Shown here in pieces: positions 11,001 to 20,100 of a stretch of DNA of 64,000 nucleotides. The position numbers and the translations under genes are program-made. The notes under the pieces were generated by a model. The model had not been told where the DNA came from. It was given only the letters and a program-made list of their open reading frames with translations, and did not search any database. Source of the DNA: Rhizoctonia solani (lineage: Eukaryota; Basidiomycota; Agaricomycetes; Cantharellales; Ceratobasidiaceae). The stretch spans positions 310,001 through 374,000 of the forward strand of contig NC_057385.1 of NCBI RefSeq assembly GCF_016906535.1. Direction: 5' to 3'. The first letter of the stretch is position 1; every line of letters starts with the position of its first letter.

Positions 11001-14000
11001 CAGTCCCCTCCCAATGTCCGTTCGTTCGTTCGTTCGGTGGCGGTGCCGGCGCTAGGCGCCGGGCAGCCGTTACCTAACAGTAGGCTTATCTGAGAACACT
11101 GGCTACTTGCGCCTACGCTCGCATTAGATATCGAAGTCTCTCCTGGGAACACCAATCCCAAGTGCAAGTTCAGCGCACGACTATTTGTAGATGACGAACT
11201 AGTCTGCGATCTACCGTGGATTGATCACACACGACCACTTCGATGGTCTGGGCTACTGCCATGGTAAATGACCGACCGCCCGTTTCCAGCAGTCAGGTAC
11301 TTGTCATGTGAATTACTGACACTCATTTCCAGCAACGTCACTCCTCAATCCGAGCTCCTCCTGAAACTATGTAGAAGTGTCAAAGACAGTCCGCGATATT
11401 TTATCTTCCCATCATTTTCACCCTCTGGAGTGAACGAAGAGACCGGCGAGTCAATTCTGGGTACGCTCCTTGACATGTAAAGGTCGCATCTTATTTCCCG
11501 CTCAACTACTACTACAGATATTCGCGATGCTGTGTGGGCTGTTAACGTTAAGTCCTTGACCCCGGCGATGGTGTGTTTAATTCTATATGAACTTTAAGAC
11601 CATGGTTCATCCATCTTTCCAGGCCGAGCGATTTTGGCTGGAGGGGCTAAATGATGTCAGTGCGATACAAGGAATATACAGTACCGCAGATCCAGAAAAC
11701 ACTATAAAATATGAGTTCAAGTGTGTTTTACAGTTTATAAATCTTGTGGTAGAGGTGCGTTGATAAATTACAAATATCCAAAACACGGTCACTCGAACAG
11801 ACGTAATGCAGACTATCCCCGAGTACAACAATGCAAAGGTCTCTTTTCTGATCTGCATGAAGACCTGGGAGGTATGTGTCTTTCAGAACCGTATGCCGGA
11901 ACCATTGTAACTTACGGTATCTTATCAGCTACTGGATCAGCAAATCCAACTCGATCACACTATCAAGGGCATCTTGCACGGATTATATCACATCAAGGAT
12001 ATCGTAGACACAGTATCTCGAACTGCTGGCTCGGCACTGGAAATCACGATGAACACGTCCAAGGAGCATATTGATAGCATTCTGACATTGCTGGAGGATA
12101 TATCGCTTTTTATTTTCAGTCGGCTTGCCGTAAACGATTTCAGTAAGTTGCCTAGACTGCTCAAAGTTAGAACTTCCATTGACTATGCTCCCACAGAACA
12201 TGCCTCCGTCAATGAGGAGGATCATGATGATGTTTACAGTCTCGAATTTTACTTGGATCGACTCAAGGAGTCACAAACTGCATTCCATAAATCATGGATA
12301 CCCGTACAGTGTTCAGACGAAGATACTAACAATCAAGCGCATTACGAACAACCCGAAGTATCGGATGAGGCCATTCACACTACACATAGCTCAGAAACAA
12401 ATACACCAGGTTAGCTCGATACATTTACTGTTCTGGAGTATGAAAGATTGATTGCGATCAGATCCCTACGAAATCCTCAGTCTCCTCAGACCCACAGATC
12501 CTAGCGGCTACGACCCGGACCAAGCATGCCTTGACGGCACGCGCGAAGGCATCCTTGACGCCCTAATCGAATGGACGCAAACCCGTCACACATCCCAAAG
12601 CCTCATGTGGATCTCCGGACAAGTTGGTATGGGCAAAACAGCTATTGCGACATCACTCTGCCAGCGTCTACATGACACCCAAACGCTTGCCGGCAGTTTC
12701 TTCTGCCGGCTTGACGATCCCGATTCAAGTAATCCGCTCCAGCTATTTAACAACCTGATTTATTCAATCGCCAATCGCTTCTCGCCATATGCTCAGGAAC
12801 TGGCAAAGGCGATCCGTGCGGATCGTGGACTGTGTACTTCTCACTTAGGTATAAGATATGAACATCTGATCAAGAGGCCGCTCCAGAGGCTTAGCTCGCT
12901 ATCCACTTCCGCACCACTCGTGGTGGTAATCGACGGACTTGACCAATGTGGTAGCCATAACAATTCCCAAAGAATACTCAAGAAACTTGATGAGATGTCT
13001 CAAATGGTGTCATGGCTCAAGGTCATAGTAACAGCTCGGCCGGTGGGCCCCATCCAAGAGTACTTCGAGAACAGCTGTCCCCAGAAGCGTGTCGTGCGCC
13101 TGCAAGACTACGATGCGTCCCCCGACATCCGCACATATATCGAGGACGGGCTCGGATCAGTCGCTCGACAGGAACGCTGGCCAGAAAACAGCATTGATAA
13201 ACTTTGCAATATGTCTTGCGGGGTATTTCTTTGGGCGTCAAAGGCAATAGAGTACATCAAAAGCCCGATCCTAGCTTCGTTTCCCCGCCTGAAAAAAATC
13301 TTGAATAACCAAAAATCACCGATGATGGATCACTTGGACACTGTGTACGCAGGAGCCCTGAGCGCGGCAATTGGTAGCGATGAAGACGAGGTCAAAGAGG
13401 CGTTTCTTCGTTGCGTCGGTGCTATTATCGCTATCTCAGAGCACAAACCGCTTGCGATGCCGGACTTGCAGTACCTGATGATAGTTGCTGGAAGCATTGA
13501 TCTACTTACACTTGAGCGAATAGTCAAGAGCCTTGGACCTTTGCTTCACACGAAAGACGGCAATCGTATTCGATTCTACCATCCGTCCTTCAAGGACTTC
13601 ATAACCACTCCTTCCCGTTCCGGCCCCTTTTGTATTCAGCTCAGTCAGTACGACGCCGAGCCAACGGTATGCTGTCTTCGGATTATGCACCGTGATCTTC
13701 GATTCAACATATGTGGTCTTGAAACCTCACACCTGCTCAATAGCGAAGTACCCGACTTGCAAGATCGAATCGAGGCTTACATCGGTCCCGCACTGAAGTA
13801 TGCATGCACGCACTGGATCGACCACTTCATAGCATCATCGGATGAGAGGGCATTAAATGAGATTAAGAAGCTGTTGGAGGGACCCCAGATGATGTATTGG
13901 ATCGAGGCCATGAGTTTACTTGGCTGTGTGAATGAAGCAATAGCAGGGTGCTCTAAATTGATGTCACTCGAATTGGTGAGTCGCACTACCCCGTTATGTA

Positions 14001-16360
14001 TATTGTCTATATCCCATCTCTTGAACTAGGCTCGATTCAATACCTATCGCCAGGTTGTCCTTTGGATCCGAGACATCCATCGCTTCCTCCTCTCGTTCTA
14101 TGATGCAATATCCACAAGCACACCCCATATATATGTCTCTGCTCTAGCCTTTGCTCCCAGCGGATCCCTCACAGCTCAAAGAATGCGACCCCACTTCCCC
14201 AATACCCTCTCAGTCAGCCAGACTAAAGACTCACCGTGGCATCCGTGTGTCAGGTCGACCTTTTATCAACAACCAGTGCAGTGCCTTTCCATCTCTCCAG
14301 ACGGAAGCATGGCTATTACCGGCCACCCTGACGGTTCCTTACATATGCGAGATGCGCTGGTTGGCACTCCTATCGGCAGTCCATTGGTTGGTCATACAAG
14401 CCCAGTAACATGTGTCGCGCACTCTCCTAGCAGCCATCTCGCGGCATCCGGCTCTCACGACGCGACGGTGCGAATCTGGGACCTCAAAGACCAAAACAGG
14501 GTCGAAAGTCATGCGCTAACAGGTCATTCTGGCTCGGTCAACTCGGTTTCATTCTGCTGCAGCATCAACGTACTCGCATCTGGATCCTCGGACAGAACCA
14601 TTCGACTGTGGGACACAAATCGCATGCGTCAGATAGGCGAACCATATACCGGGCATTCGGGTAGCGTGACCTCCATCGTGTTCTCTCCCAATGGGAATAA
14701 GCTGGTGTCAGGCTCGTCGGACAGGACAATACAAGTCTGGTCCGTAGACATTGTCGATCAAAAGCTGTGTGTAAACCCGCTAGTAATCACCGGACACTCA
14801 GACTCGATCACGTGCGTTTCGGTGTCTCCTGACGGGACAAAGATTGCGTCTGGTTCGATCGATAAGACTGTGCGACTGTGGAACACCCTTGACGGCAAGG
14901 ATATAGGATACGCTAGGCCCCGGGTTAAACACCATGCGAGCATCAGTTGCATCCGTTTCTCACCATGCAGCAAACGTATTGTATCAAGTTCTTTGGATGG
15001 GGTAATCCAGCTACATGACGCCGAGTCGATGAGCCCAATGGCCAACACATGTCAGCATGCAAACTCTGTGAATGCGGTCGGGTTCTCTTCAAACGGGTTC
15101 TATGCGATTTCCGGGTCTAGCGATATGACGACGCGGATGTGGGAGATCGATAGGCTGCCAAGAAACTCAAGCTGTCATAGAGACATGGCCGTGGGTTCGC
15201 TAGTCGGTCACACCTCATACATTTATTGTATTGCTATCTCCAACGATGGTACTCGCATCGTATCTGGTGCTTACGCACACGAAAGCGACGTACGAATGTG
15301 GGACGCCCAGACTGGTAACTTGATCGGCAGTCCACTCACGGGACATTCTGCTGCTGTGTGGGGGGTCGCAATCTCACCTGACAACACCCATATCCTATCT
15401 GGATCCGAGGACCGTACACTCAAGCTATGGAACACTGCGACACAGACAGCTACCCATTCCTATCAGCACACCTCTCCAATATGGTGTGTAGCATTCTCTC
15501 CCGATGGCACTCTCATTGCATTTGGCTGCGATGGTGGAGATGTATACGTATTTGAAGCGGCCGGGTGGAAGGTCCCTGGTACCGCGCTGCGGCACTCCAG
15601 TTCCTCTGCGCCCTCAGTCGCGTTCTCGCCTGACGGAGCCACTCTTGCATCCGGGCACGGCGATGGTACCATAGCTCTGTGGAACATTGCAACACGTAGT
15701 CGTTCCAAGATCTCGCTATCTGGCCATACAGACTGGGTACGGTCAGTTGCATTCTCACCATGTGGCACTCAGCTGGCTTCTGGCTCTGATGATCAGACGG
15801 TGCGACTGTGGAATGTCAAAACAGGCAACATGATACGAGAGCTCAAGTGGCATACCAACTGGGTAATGAGTGTTGCCTTCTCCCACAATGGACTTTACAT
15901 AGCATCAGGCTCTCGTGACAAGACCGCACGGCTATGGAATGCGAAGACTGGGGAGCTGATTGGCCAGCCATTCGCCGAGCATTCAGATTATGTGACCGCT
16001 GTGGCCTTCTCGCCCAACGACCGCTACCTTATCTCCGGCTCAGACGACAAGACAATCAGAGTGCGTACGCTAGGCAGGGGCGATGCATCGATTGAACGAC
16101 CAAACCACACGAAACATGGCTTTCCCTGGCCTACAAACCCATATGACTTGTCCTCTCATACTCAGTACCGCGGATGGGTGACTCGGGATCAGCATTCGCT
16201 TGCCTTTTGGCTCCCACCGTACGACCAAGAGCCCGGTCAGTTCCTGAGTCGCAGCGCGGATGATCCATACCCACAGACGTTCATCGACTATTCGAACTTT
16301 GTGCGTGGGACTGAATGGACCAACGTCGCATCTGAAGCCATTCGTAGTCGCCCTGACTGA
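2069..16360 (+). CDS. C2-like/NACHT/WD40 STAND protein (NLR-like), retroelement in intron 1
   Basis: Predicted signal-transducing NTPase of the fungal NLR-like class. Exons inferred from splice sites and from the downstream paralogue: 2069-2102, 11128-11263, 11333-11460, 11518-11570, 11623-11754, 11812-11871, 11929-12142, 12197-12409, 12462-13975, 14030-16360. They join in phase to 1,604 codons plus stop. Residues about 12-160 form a C2-like beta region. A helical region follows. NACHT has Walker A GQVGMGKT (about 376-383) and a Walker B-like VVVIDGLD (about 478). About 14 WD40 repeats fill 905-1510, enough for two seven-bladed propellers. The start MKVGQLRHWIT is chosen because HWIT plus a GT donor aligns with CWIT plus GT in the paralogue; the frame is open further upstream, to 1835. 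Intron 1 is 9,025 nt only because of the inserted element. Cellular role unknown; Podospora HET-D/HET-E share NACHT-WD40 architecture. Confidence 0.8.
2107..2111 (+). repeat. Target site duplication, left copy
   Basis: GTAGG directly before the left LTR, matching GTAGG at 11080-11084. The pair gives the usual 5-bp duplication of a Ty3/gypsy insertion. The left copy lies five bases inside host intron 1, which begins at 2103. Confidence 0.9.
2112..2337 (-). repeat. 3' LTR of the retrotransposon
   Basis: 226 bp, TGTTAG...CTTACA in element orientation, identical to 10854-11079. It holds four tandem TTCG units, a 7-bp inverted repeat CCGGCGC/GCGCCGG around TAG near 2312-2328, and a palindromic CCTTATAAGG that could serve as TATA element. 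Its outer end contains GTAAGT on the plus strand (2113-2118), a consensus splice donor in the sense of the host gene. Confidence 0.95.
2332..10566 (-). CDS. Ty3/gypsy gag-pol polyprotein with long N- and C-terminal extensions
   Basis: Single 2,744-residue frame without a gag-pol shift. Residues 1-750 are low complexity, with three SEGLELPG-like repeats near 80-125 and a long serine run near 690. Then come a retrotransposon gag domain (about 755-920), a zinc knuckle CYTCGVAGHRSRDC (about 1010-1023), an aspartic protease LDTGSQADL (about 1110), reverse transcriptase with YLDD (about 1429), and RNase H starting VTDAS (about 1580). A basic, acidic-patched linker of about 150 residues precedes integrase: HHCC finger (about 1910-1945) and the D, D, E residues in IGFDMVG, VSDRDS and TVERAN (about 1975, 2045, 2079). 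A chromodomain follows (EEWQVERIL to YFEALG, about 2279-2322). About 420 further residues rich in Pro, Tyr, Gly, Thr continue in frame to the LTR; their function is unknown. All catalytic motifs look intact. Confidence 0.93.
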   Translation of the reverse strand: MSKTRRGTTYGLHRRLDRPTEPVAHEGEGLLAPGMMAKSTTPTVSPRPARLPMPHQVQEEELPLLALTSMTFPHPAAVGTNDPKRDDGEAGGAEPGESQISEGLELPGVIPTDSEGLELPGATTQVSEGYEKPGAPVIEGAPKPDQVIDARKPSTDAGHANGPIEAVGRPKTGVGRDAPSLPVMNHAAETGHSATGNITEASAGMPGGYPRAQHMVHEAGTEPRPEPTAEPEKNSGAGQEGVIEGREGLLSATPSPSREEYVTAQGHWSMSRNRTREYNTPAPSIEMKSKFFPRNSLLIECENDAEDPPLTKRGETDGDPERESVTEGRRSQKQSRQREQAERHKMVVREHLRHEEDIKREEDNYWMEVVSQLGDKPRTDRRPQLNHAFEWEEPGRSATADFEEIIRRFSDQSDGEEETTPNGGRAPAPLSSTPHPRPKQPKSVRVNAVAVEIESDDQEAVGPSFWEKGKWPEVDINQVRRERKDKGTAKEPLEKQRPHQEVLDQQDGATDAEADDEGAGETGTKSEPEPKSGVDSHENPKPSTKARQGEAKTPKRAEGHKSKPKDTLKSKGVAIADVSVSKRKADKTEREHERRSETPKYLGGYLAKNHTMRESSETEEIEVSSDDAAGRTKETRKARGEDRDSKRKSNRHKGKRHKGRPEPPSQSSGSSSEDHSGSGSSDSESSSSSSSSSSSSSSSSPSENNTSDSDSGRAARRRRKRQKESQKKTLRKYKKLIREMKKQKESRDKAIKPRSYNGTANFDVFEQWVFETDLYLHDTGYKGSDATRRVGNFMSGPAASWYMHEVATNLRGYRSMRKLYQELFENFFPYNYKQTLRGRFQKAIQGKRSVKAFMRELRLYERRLGDLSEREVRQRLWEGVHQYIRLKWAEDGHNPEDSSLSKMIKKALRYERAHEMITEESKKSKTDYTTSQLPRPDRARNSRTRSRPAEQAGEDRRETRTNRPKERGIESKSERSEKSARPVQGSKSESATQGAERRLSPEEKEQHRAEGRCYTCGVAGHRSRDCPKKNQAKRPKISSSALRLKAMDDLASAVVRLECNAAKVKTTKIVKAQTTKAIERNASVVRDVSRVVPKTIVVEVLINGKTANAMLDTGSQADLMSSTLAEQLKLPKSKLGTPLCLQMAVTGSKSSINYCTTVELQYQGIRSQRTFDIANIDSYDLVLGMTFLQEHQVTIRVSPPGIAIGSVTPIPLKPGNNTVVVRSAAAEILEENLEALREEMREKAEDLCKTAGETSLPPMRIINHRIPIIDESKQYSRRGSRVAEALRPLWIEKHKNYTNTGRWRHSTGTNATPMLCIPKRSKDGKTALRTVFDLRERNANTRKLSSPLPEIDDILNDVLRHPYRSLLDGKDAYEQIRVEPDDVKHTVFVSPSGTMESMVMQQGDCNAGATYQTLMQAIFGKYVGKFMHVYLDDIAIFSDTIHEHVEHIEKVLDVLREQKLYLSPGKMQFFADELRILGHVIDRDGIRMDPDKVDSIEKWKTPTNKDLLMSFIGAVGYLAPNCPGIRIPMGMLSKRTTQTPWYWGPSDQRAFQEVKDIVSKWRAHHRVALNYSPDADPIYLVTDASFTGASGFVCQGKTLESARIAAFWSGKLKPAQQNYPVHEQELLAIVESLKRFKNLLHGVRFTVKTDHRGLTFLMSQKGTSPRQARWFDTLSQFDFEIEYIPGETNTFADALSRIYSNEHKGVQRAGSEYVSDVDTEEETEAVGVAASVITQPVEAGPEAAVGAGEFVDIHAPVLRRSTRARRAPTRLDQSGAEKRTSTKKAGKTNRTAENTESKKQQQPEVATGTLNQPEQAGEQPTAEREDTSGDEGPSYGAFAKAMIELDVEELVRGKYGEDNFFSLILRDPSSFPKFENTHDLILLNDRERKLLCIPDVRTGERKLRERIIDHAHLSLAHLGHKKTYAYMRESVWWKGMHKDVQDFCTSCVECAAAKTKTTAPYGKLMPLTVPTRPWQVIGFDMVGPLPLSKNRDAEFDMVGVVVDLLTMMTHLMPMRQTYKARDLAELLFDYVYKLHGMPEAIVSDRDSLFTSQLWTGLHEMTGTSLRMSSAYHPQSDGTVERANRTWVSLLRVCIDGAQKNWAKKLPGIEFAINQARAEATGLSPFYLNYGLTPRPMIWRGESPYPGVRVTLQRIKDGLLAAHDAILEARVASTHQANKHRLPAPFKVGQLAYISTKNISIPKGRSRKLTPRYIGPYTISKVVVEGTTYEIELPADLKARGIHPVFHASLLRKHVPLDDRRFPGRTFAQVSLLGEDTEEWQVERILGHQGKGPETEFEIRWKTGDRTWEPYSNVKHLSALEDYFEALGIEKISELPYGEIDRSTPIANEPETVRADSIMAYGLRIYAQQDTQATKNLGQNFGRAAHKTHGEKTRTGGAPTDQPSRPLSTMNHSSASIAIDGVFSPAQLATFAEFDRVIKAGERFEPGEHAVVYGMFCRIRENSREAALTHHSTNPYFAVHNNPNFLFGAYPTAYPMNPYGPPMATPTPQPIYRHSGAHMPNPGPYPYGKPKSKYWKRSWGDRGPKSGSKPYAGPRQGMKTRAEEHATPAMSQYMDQLQAQAVANAFSHPDALDMTVVGSALPNTSGYPFAPQATTWGDAMSMTGTPRAHSPALTATTSDTARQDIRMSTTRDPKIAAQVAMLNSIDAPGGVTNGANVLHTLPAVTVTNAKVGSQGAVGGAGTGGGAGKEDQDIEMTANHTGDTNTTEEAGGGEEASPVVAREGEC
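2338..2348 (-). promoter_or_regulatory. Polypurine tract inside the polyprotein frame
   Basis: GGGAGGGCGAG directly precedes the 3' LTR on the minus strand and fits a plus-strand priming tract. It also encodes the last residues of the polyprotein, whose TAG stop lies in the LTR itself (TGTTAG). Confidence 0.6.
10840..10848 (-). promoter_or_regulatory. Candidate primer binding site
   Basis: Five nucleotides inside the 5' LTR the minus strand reads TGGCAAGTC. The TGG start fits complementarity to a tRNA CCA end. I could not assign the tRNA, and I saw no match to the LTR start that would indicate self-priming. Confidence 0.4.
10854..11079 (-). repeat. 5' LTR of the retrotransposon
   Basis: Second copy of the 226-bp LTR, identical to 2112-2337. 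In element orientation it should carry the promoter; the palindromic CCTTATAAGG lies near its middle, and transcription would run leftwards, antisense to the host gene. Confidence 0.95.
11080..11084 (+). repeat. Target site duplication, right copy
   Basis: GTAGG directly after the right LTR, equal to 2107-2111. The host intron resumes here and ends with the acceptor at 11127. Confidence 0.9.
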
Positions 16361-17158
16361 GGTCGTAGGAGCTATACTGAACAGGTACCTTAGTTTCATG
16401 TATCTCTCAGCTTGATCGTAAAGCCTGTTAGTGATTTAGATGTAAAGGATGCTGAGAAAATGTAATGCAACGATTTATGTGTGTTTCTCGTAATGAAAAC
16501 GTGTATGTGAATGATTGAATTTATATATCCCAGTTGCGAACAGAATTGGCGTGTGATGCTACGAGAACGCTACGGCAGAATAACGGAAGAAAGCGAGTTA
16601 AAGGTTGCAATCGAGATTTCGCAGCTCGAATCCAAGCAGCAACAACGGTGAAATGGTAATGGAGACGCAGATGATAATCAATAAGCGCCAGAAAGGGCTG
16701 CTCAAGGCGGCGAAAATAGTAGTTCGTCTAAAGTAGTGCTCCCGCTATGACTATTCTGAGCCTAACGTACATGTTTGTGCGAAACTGTCGTGGCAGGGCC
16801 ATTGAGCCTGAGGTGGAATGGTTTGAGTTTCGGCGCTTCCCAAGACGATCACATGAGCCCATAACTTCCTTTTTCGTTTACCTCGTCCATTTCTGTGGGT
16901 ACAAAATTCTCTGATCGTCAGTTTTGCTGGCTTGGAGTGGTTATGAGAGAGCCTCAGATTTGCTCGTGGAAAAAGGGATGTGAGAGTAGGCTATAGTCCA
17001 GCAACAGGCGACTGCTCGTTAAATCAGCTGTTGATCACACCTCTCCAGAACGCCTCAATCCAAGTTGCCACTTTGAGATGTCCCGAGTGGTATAGCTACA
17101 GCGTGCTTTTCACACCCTACTTCCACCGTGTATTTGGTCTGGCTCGCTCGAAAGCGTG
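16361..17158. other. Intergenic region between the NLR-like copies
   Basis: No gene seen. It holds the 3' end of the first copy and the promoter of the second. Segments near 16850-16890 and 17064-17080 resemble the region upstream of the first copy, so the duplication unit included upstream sequence. Confidence 0.5.
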
Positions 17159-20100
17159 ATGGACCCGCCACCTGCCATGCCGCCCAACTCTCCAACGCAC
17201 ACAAGTGAGCAGTCGCAATGTTGGATCACTGGTACGTGTCATCCTATATCTCAACCGCTTTCCTACTGATCTTAGCGCCAGAAATCAATATCTCTCATGT
17301 GAAAGCGGACCCTGAGTGCAAGTTCAGCGGACAGATATTTGTGGACGAGGATGTTGTGTGCAGCCTGCCCTGGATCGAGAGCACTGTCCCGCTCAAGTGG
17401 TCAGGCTTACTGCCTTGGTGCGTCCTTTCTATGCTATATCAATGCTATGCTGAGTACCCCTCAGGAATGCCCCTCTTTCATCGGAGATCACCCTCCGTGT
17501 GTGTAGAAGTGTCAAGGACAAGTCCCGACATTACTACTTTCCGCCGTTCAGCATTCCCGAAGTGGACGAAACTGGCGAACTAACACTAGGTGTGTTGTCA
17601 CGCAACAGACAAGTAGATGGCGTAGCTTATTTTCTTGTTAACAGCACTGTCCGAGGCTCGCTGGTCGGCTACAATCAAGTTTCTGACTTTAAAAGCGGTA
17701 TGTCGGGTTTTACACACGTCTAAACAATCTCATTCTCTCGTATTTCTAGGCGGAACACTTGTTTCCCAGTACACTCGAAAAACTCAATCTCCTCGAGGAC
17801 GAACGCGAAGCACCGAACCCGGAAGCGGCAGAGAAGGGGTTGTTCAAGCACGTCTTGCAATTCACAAGATTTGCGACCGAGGTGCGTGGATGGGAATCAA
17901 GTATTGGCCTGAATGTTAGCACTAAAATAGCCACTGGCTCAGGTACTTCCCGAAAAGACCATAAAGATATCATTAGTAATTGTCATGAACACCTGGGAGG
18001 TAATTTATATGGTTCGGTTTATCTGACAACTATTGCACTGACACCACGGCGATCTTCCACTAGCTCTTGGATCAACAAGCGCAGCTCGACGAGGGAATGA
18101 AAAGCATTCTACAGAACTTGATCTGCATTCGGGATGTTAACGATATGACGCATCGGGTTTCCAGCTCAGCGTTGGCGTCTGCCATAGGGAGTTCGGAAGA
18201 GCCGATCAGGTGTATTCTTGGGCTACTGGAGCAGATATCGATATACATGCATAACCAGCTCTCCACGAACAACTTGGGTGAGCCCGTTTGTACTCTCTTG
18301 TTCTATGGTTTTGCTGACAGTATTTGCCAAGTGTACATCCCTACCGATAAAGAAGAGCATGGCGATACTGATGACATCGACGAAGATTTGGCTCGGCTCA
18401 AGGACCTAGCGGTATCGTTTCGTGACTCGTGGATGCCCATGGGGGCGTTACAGGATACAAACAATCCGGTGTACAACGATCAGCCCGACATAACGAACCA
18501 AGACACATACGCAGAAGCCACCATACCAGACCGGCCCGATAGTTTTGGCATGCTAAATCACGGTGCTTCATCGGCAATAGACCCACACGAAATTCTCGAT
18601 CTTCTAAGGCCCGCTGAGCCTAGTGGCTACGATCCAGATCAAGCATGTCTCGACAGCACACGCGAAGCGATTCTTGCCACCCTCATCAAATGGACACAAA
18701 CTCGTCATACGTCGGAAAGCCTCATGTGGATCTCCGGACAAGTCGGTATGGGTAAAACAGCTATCGCGACATCGCTCTGCCAGCGCCTGCATAATGCCCG
18801 AGCTCTGGCCGCTAGCTTCTTTTTCCAGCCTAACGATCCCGAGTCGAGCAGTCCGCTCCGGCTGTTCAACAACCTTATCCGTGCCATTGCTATCCAATGC
18901 CCGCCATACGCCCAGGAGGTAGCAAAGGCGATCCGTATGGACCGTGGGCTGTGTACTTCTCATGTAGGCACAAGATACGAGTATTTGATTAAGAGACCAC
19001 TCCAAAAACTTAGATCCCTGTTGTTCCCTGCAACACTGTCCGTGGTGATCGATGGTCTCAGCAAATCCGGCGAATATGATACTCGCAAAAGGACCCTGCA
19101 TATGCTGTACGAGATGTCTCGTCTTGTCCCGTGGCTGAAGATCGTCATCGCAGCCCGCCCAACTCTAGACATCCAGGCATTTTTCGAAAACTACTGTCCC
19201 AACCAACCGATCATCCATGTTCAGGACTACGATGCTGCGTCCGACATCCGCGCATACATCATCGACAAGCTGGGCTTGACCGCTCGTCAAGATTGCTGGC
19301 CGCAGGATAGCATGGACAAACTGGGCAGCATGGCCCAGGGCGTATTTCTATGGGCGGCACTAGCTGTCAGATATATCAAGAGCTCAATGTTCCCTTCGCT
19401 GCCGCGTTTACACAGGATACTAAATAATCAAAAGTTGCCGGTCACGGACCGCTTTGACGCGGTATACACCAAAGCACTCGAAACGGCGATGGGAGGCGAC
19501 GATGACGTCAAGGAGGCCTTTAGGCAATGCACCGGCGCCATTCTCGCCACTTCAGAGCGCGAGCCACTCGCGTTGCCAGACTTGCAATATCTCATACTTG
19601 TTGCGGGACGAATAGATCCACTTACACTGGAGCGAGTCGCAAAAAGCCTTGCAACCCTACTTCTAGTTACAGACGGACAGCGCAGCCGATTCCATCACCC
19701 ATCATTCAAGGACTTCATAACCACCCCCTCCCGCTCCGGTCAGTTTTATGTTCAGCCCGACCGATACGAAACCGAGCCAGCGGTGTGCTGTCTGCAGGCC
19801 ATGCACCGGGATCTTCAATTCAACATCTGCAAGCTCGAAACCTCGCACCTGCTCAACAGCCAAGTACCCGACCTACACAATTGAATTGAGTCTTGCATTG
19901 GACCCGCACTGAAGTACGCATGCATGCACTGGATCGACCATCTTATCGCGTCGCCGAGTCAGATGGCACTGAATGAACTCAAGAAGCTGCTGGAAGGACC
20001 GCAAGTGATGTATTGGGTCGAGGTTATGAGTCTACTTGGTTACGTGAATGAAGCAATACCCAGGCTCTCGGACTTGATGTTGCTTGAATTGGTGAGTCTT

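Larger units (their letters stand above)
2112..11079 (-). mobile_element. Complete Ty3/gypsy chromodomain LTR retrotransposon
   Basis: An 8,968-bp element read on the minus strand. Both 226-bp LTRs (2112-2337 and 10854-11079) look identical base for base and have TG...CA ends. It is flanked by direct GTAGG copies (2107-2111 and 11080-11084). A 287-nt leader (10567-10853) precedes one uninterrupted polyprotein frame that stops inside the 3' LTR. Order of domains is gag, zinc knuckle, protease, RT, RNase H, integrase, chromodomain, which is the Ty3/gypsy order. Identical LTRs, a perfect duplication and an intact frame indicate a very recent, possibly still active insertion. It lies antisense in intron 1 of the NACHT-WD40 gene. 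Confidence 0.95.

Noticed and set aside
19864..19914. A 51-nt GT-AG segment that would splice out the TGA of the second NLR-like copy in frame
   Set aside because: The paralogue codes straight through this stretch with conserved residues (VPDL...RIEAYIGPALKYA), the donor GTACCC is weak, and no intron exists at this place in the first copy.
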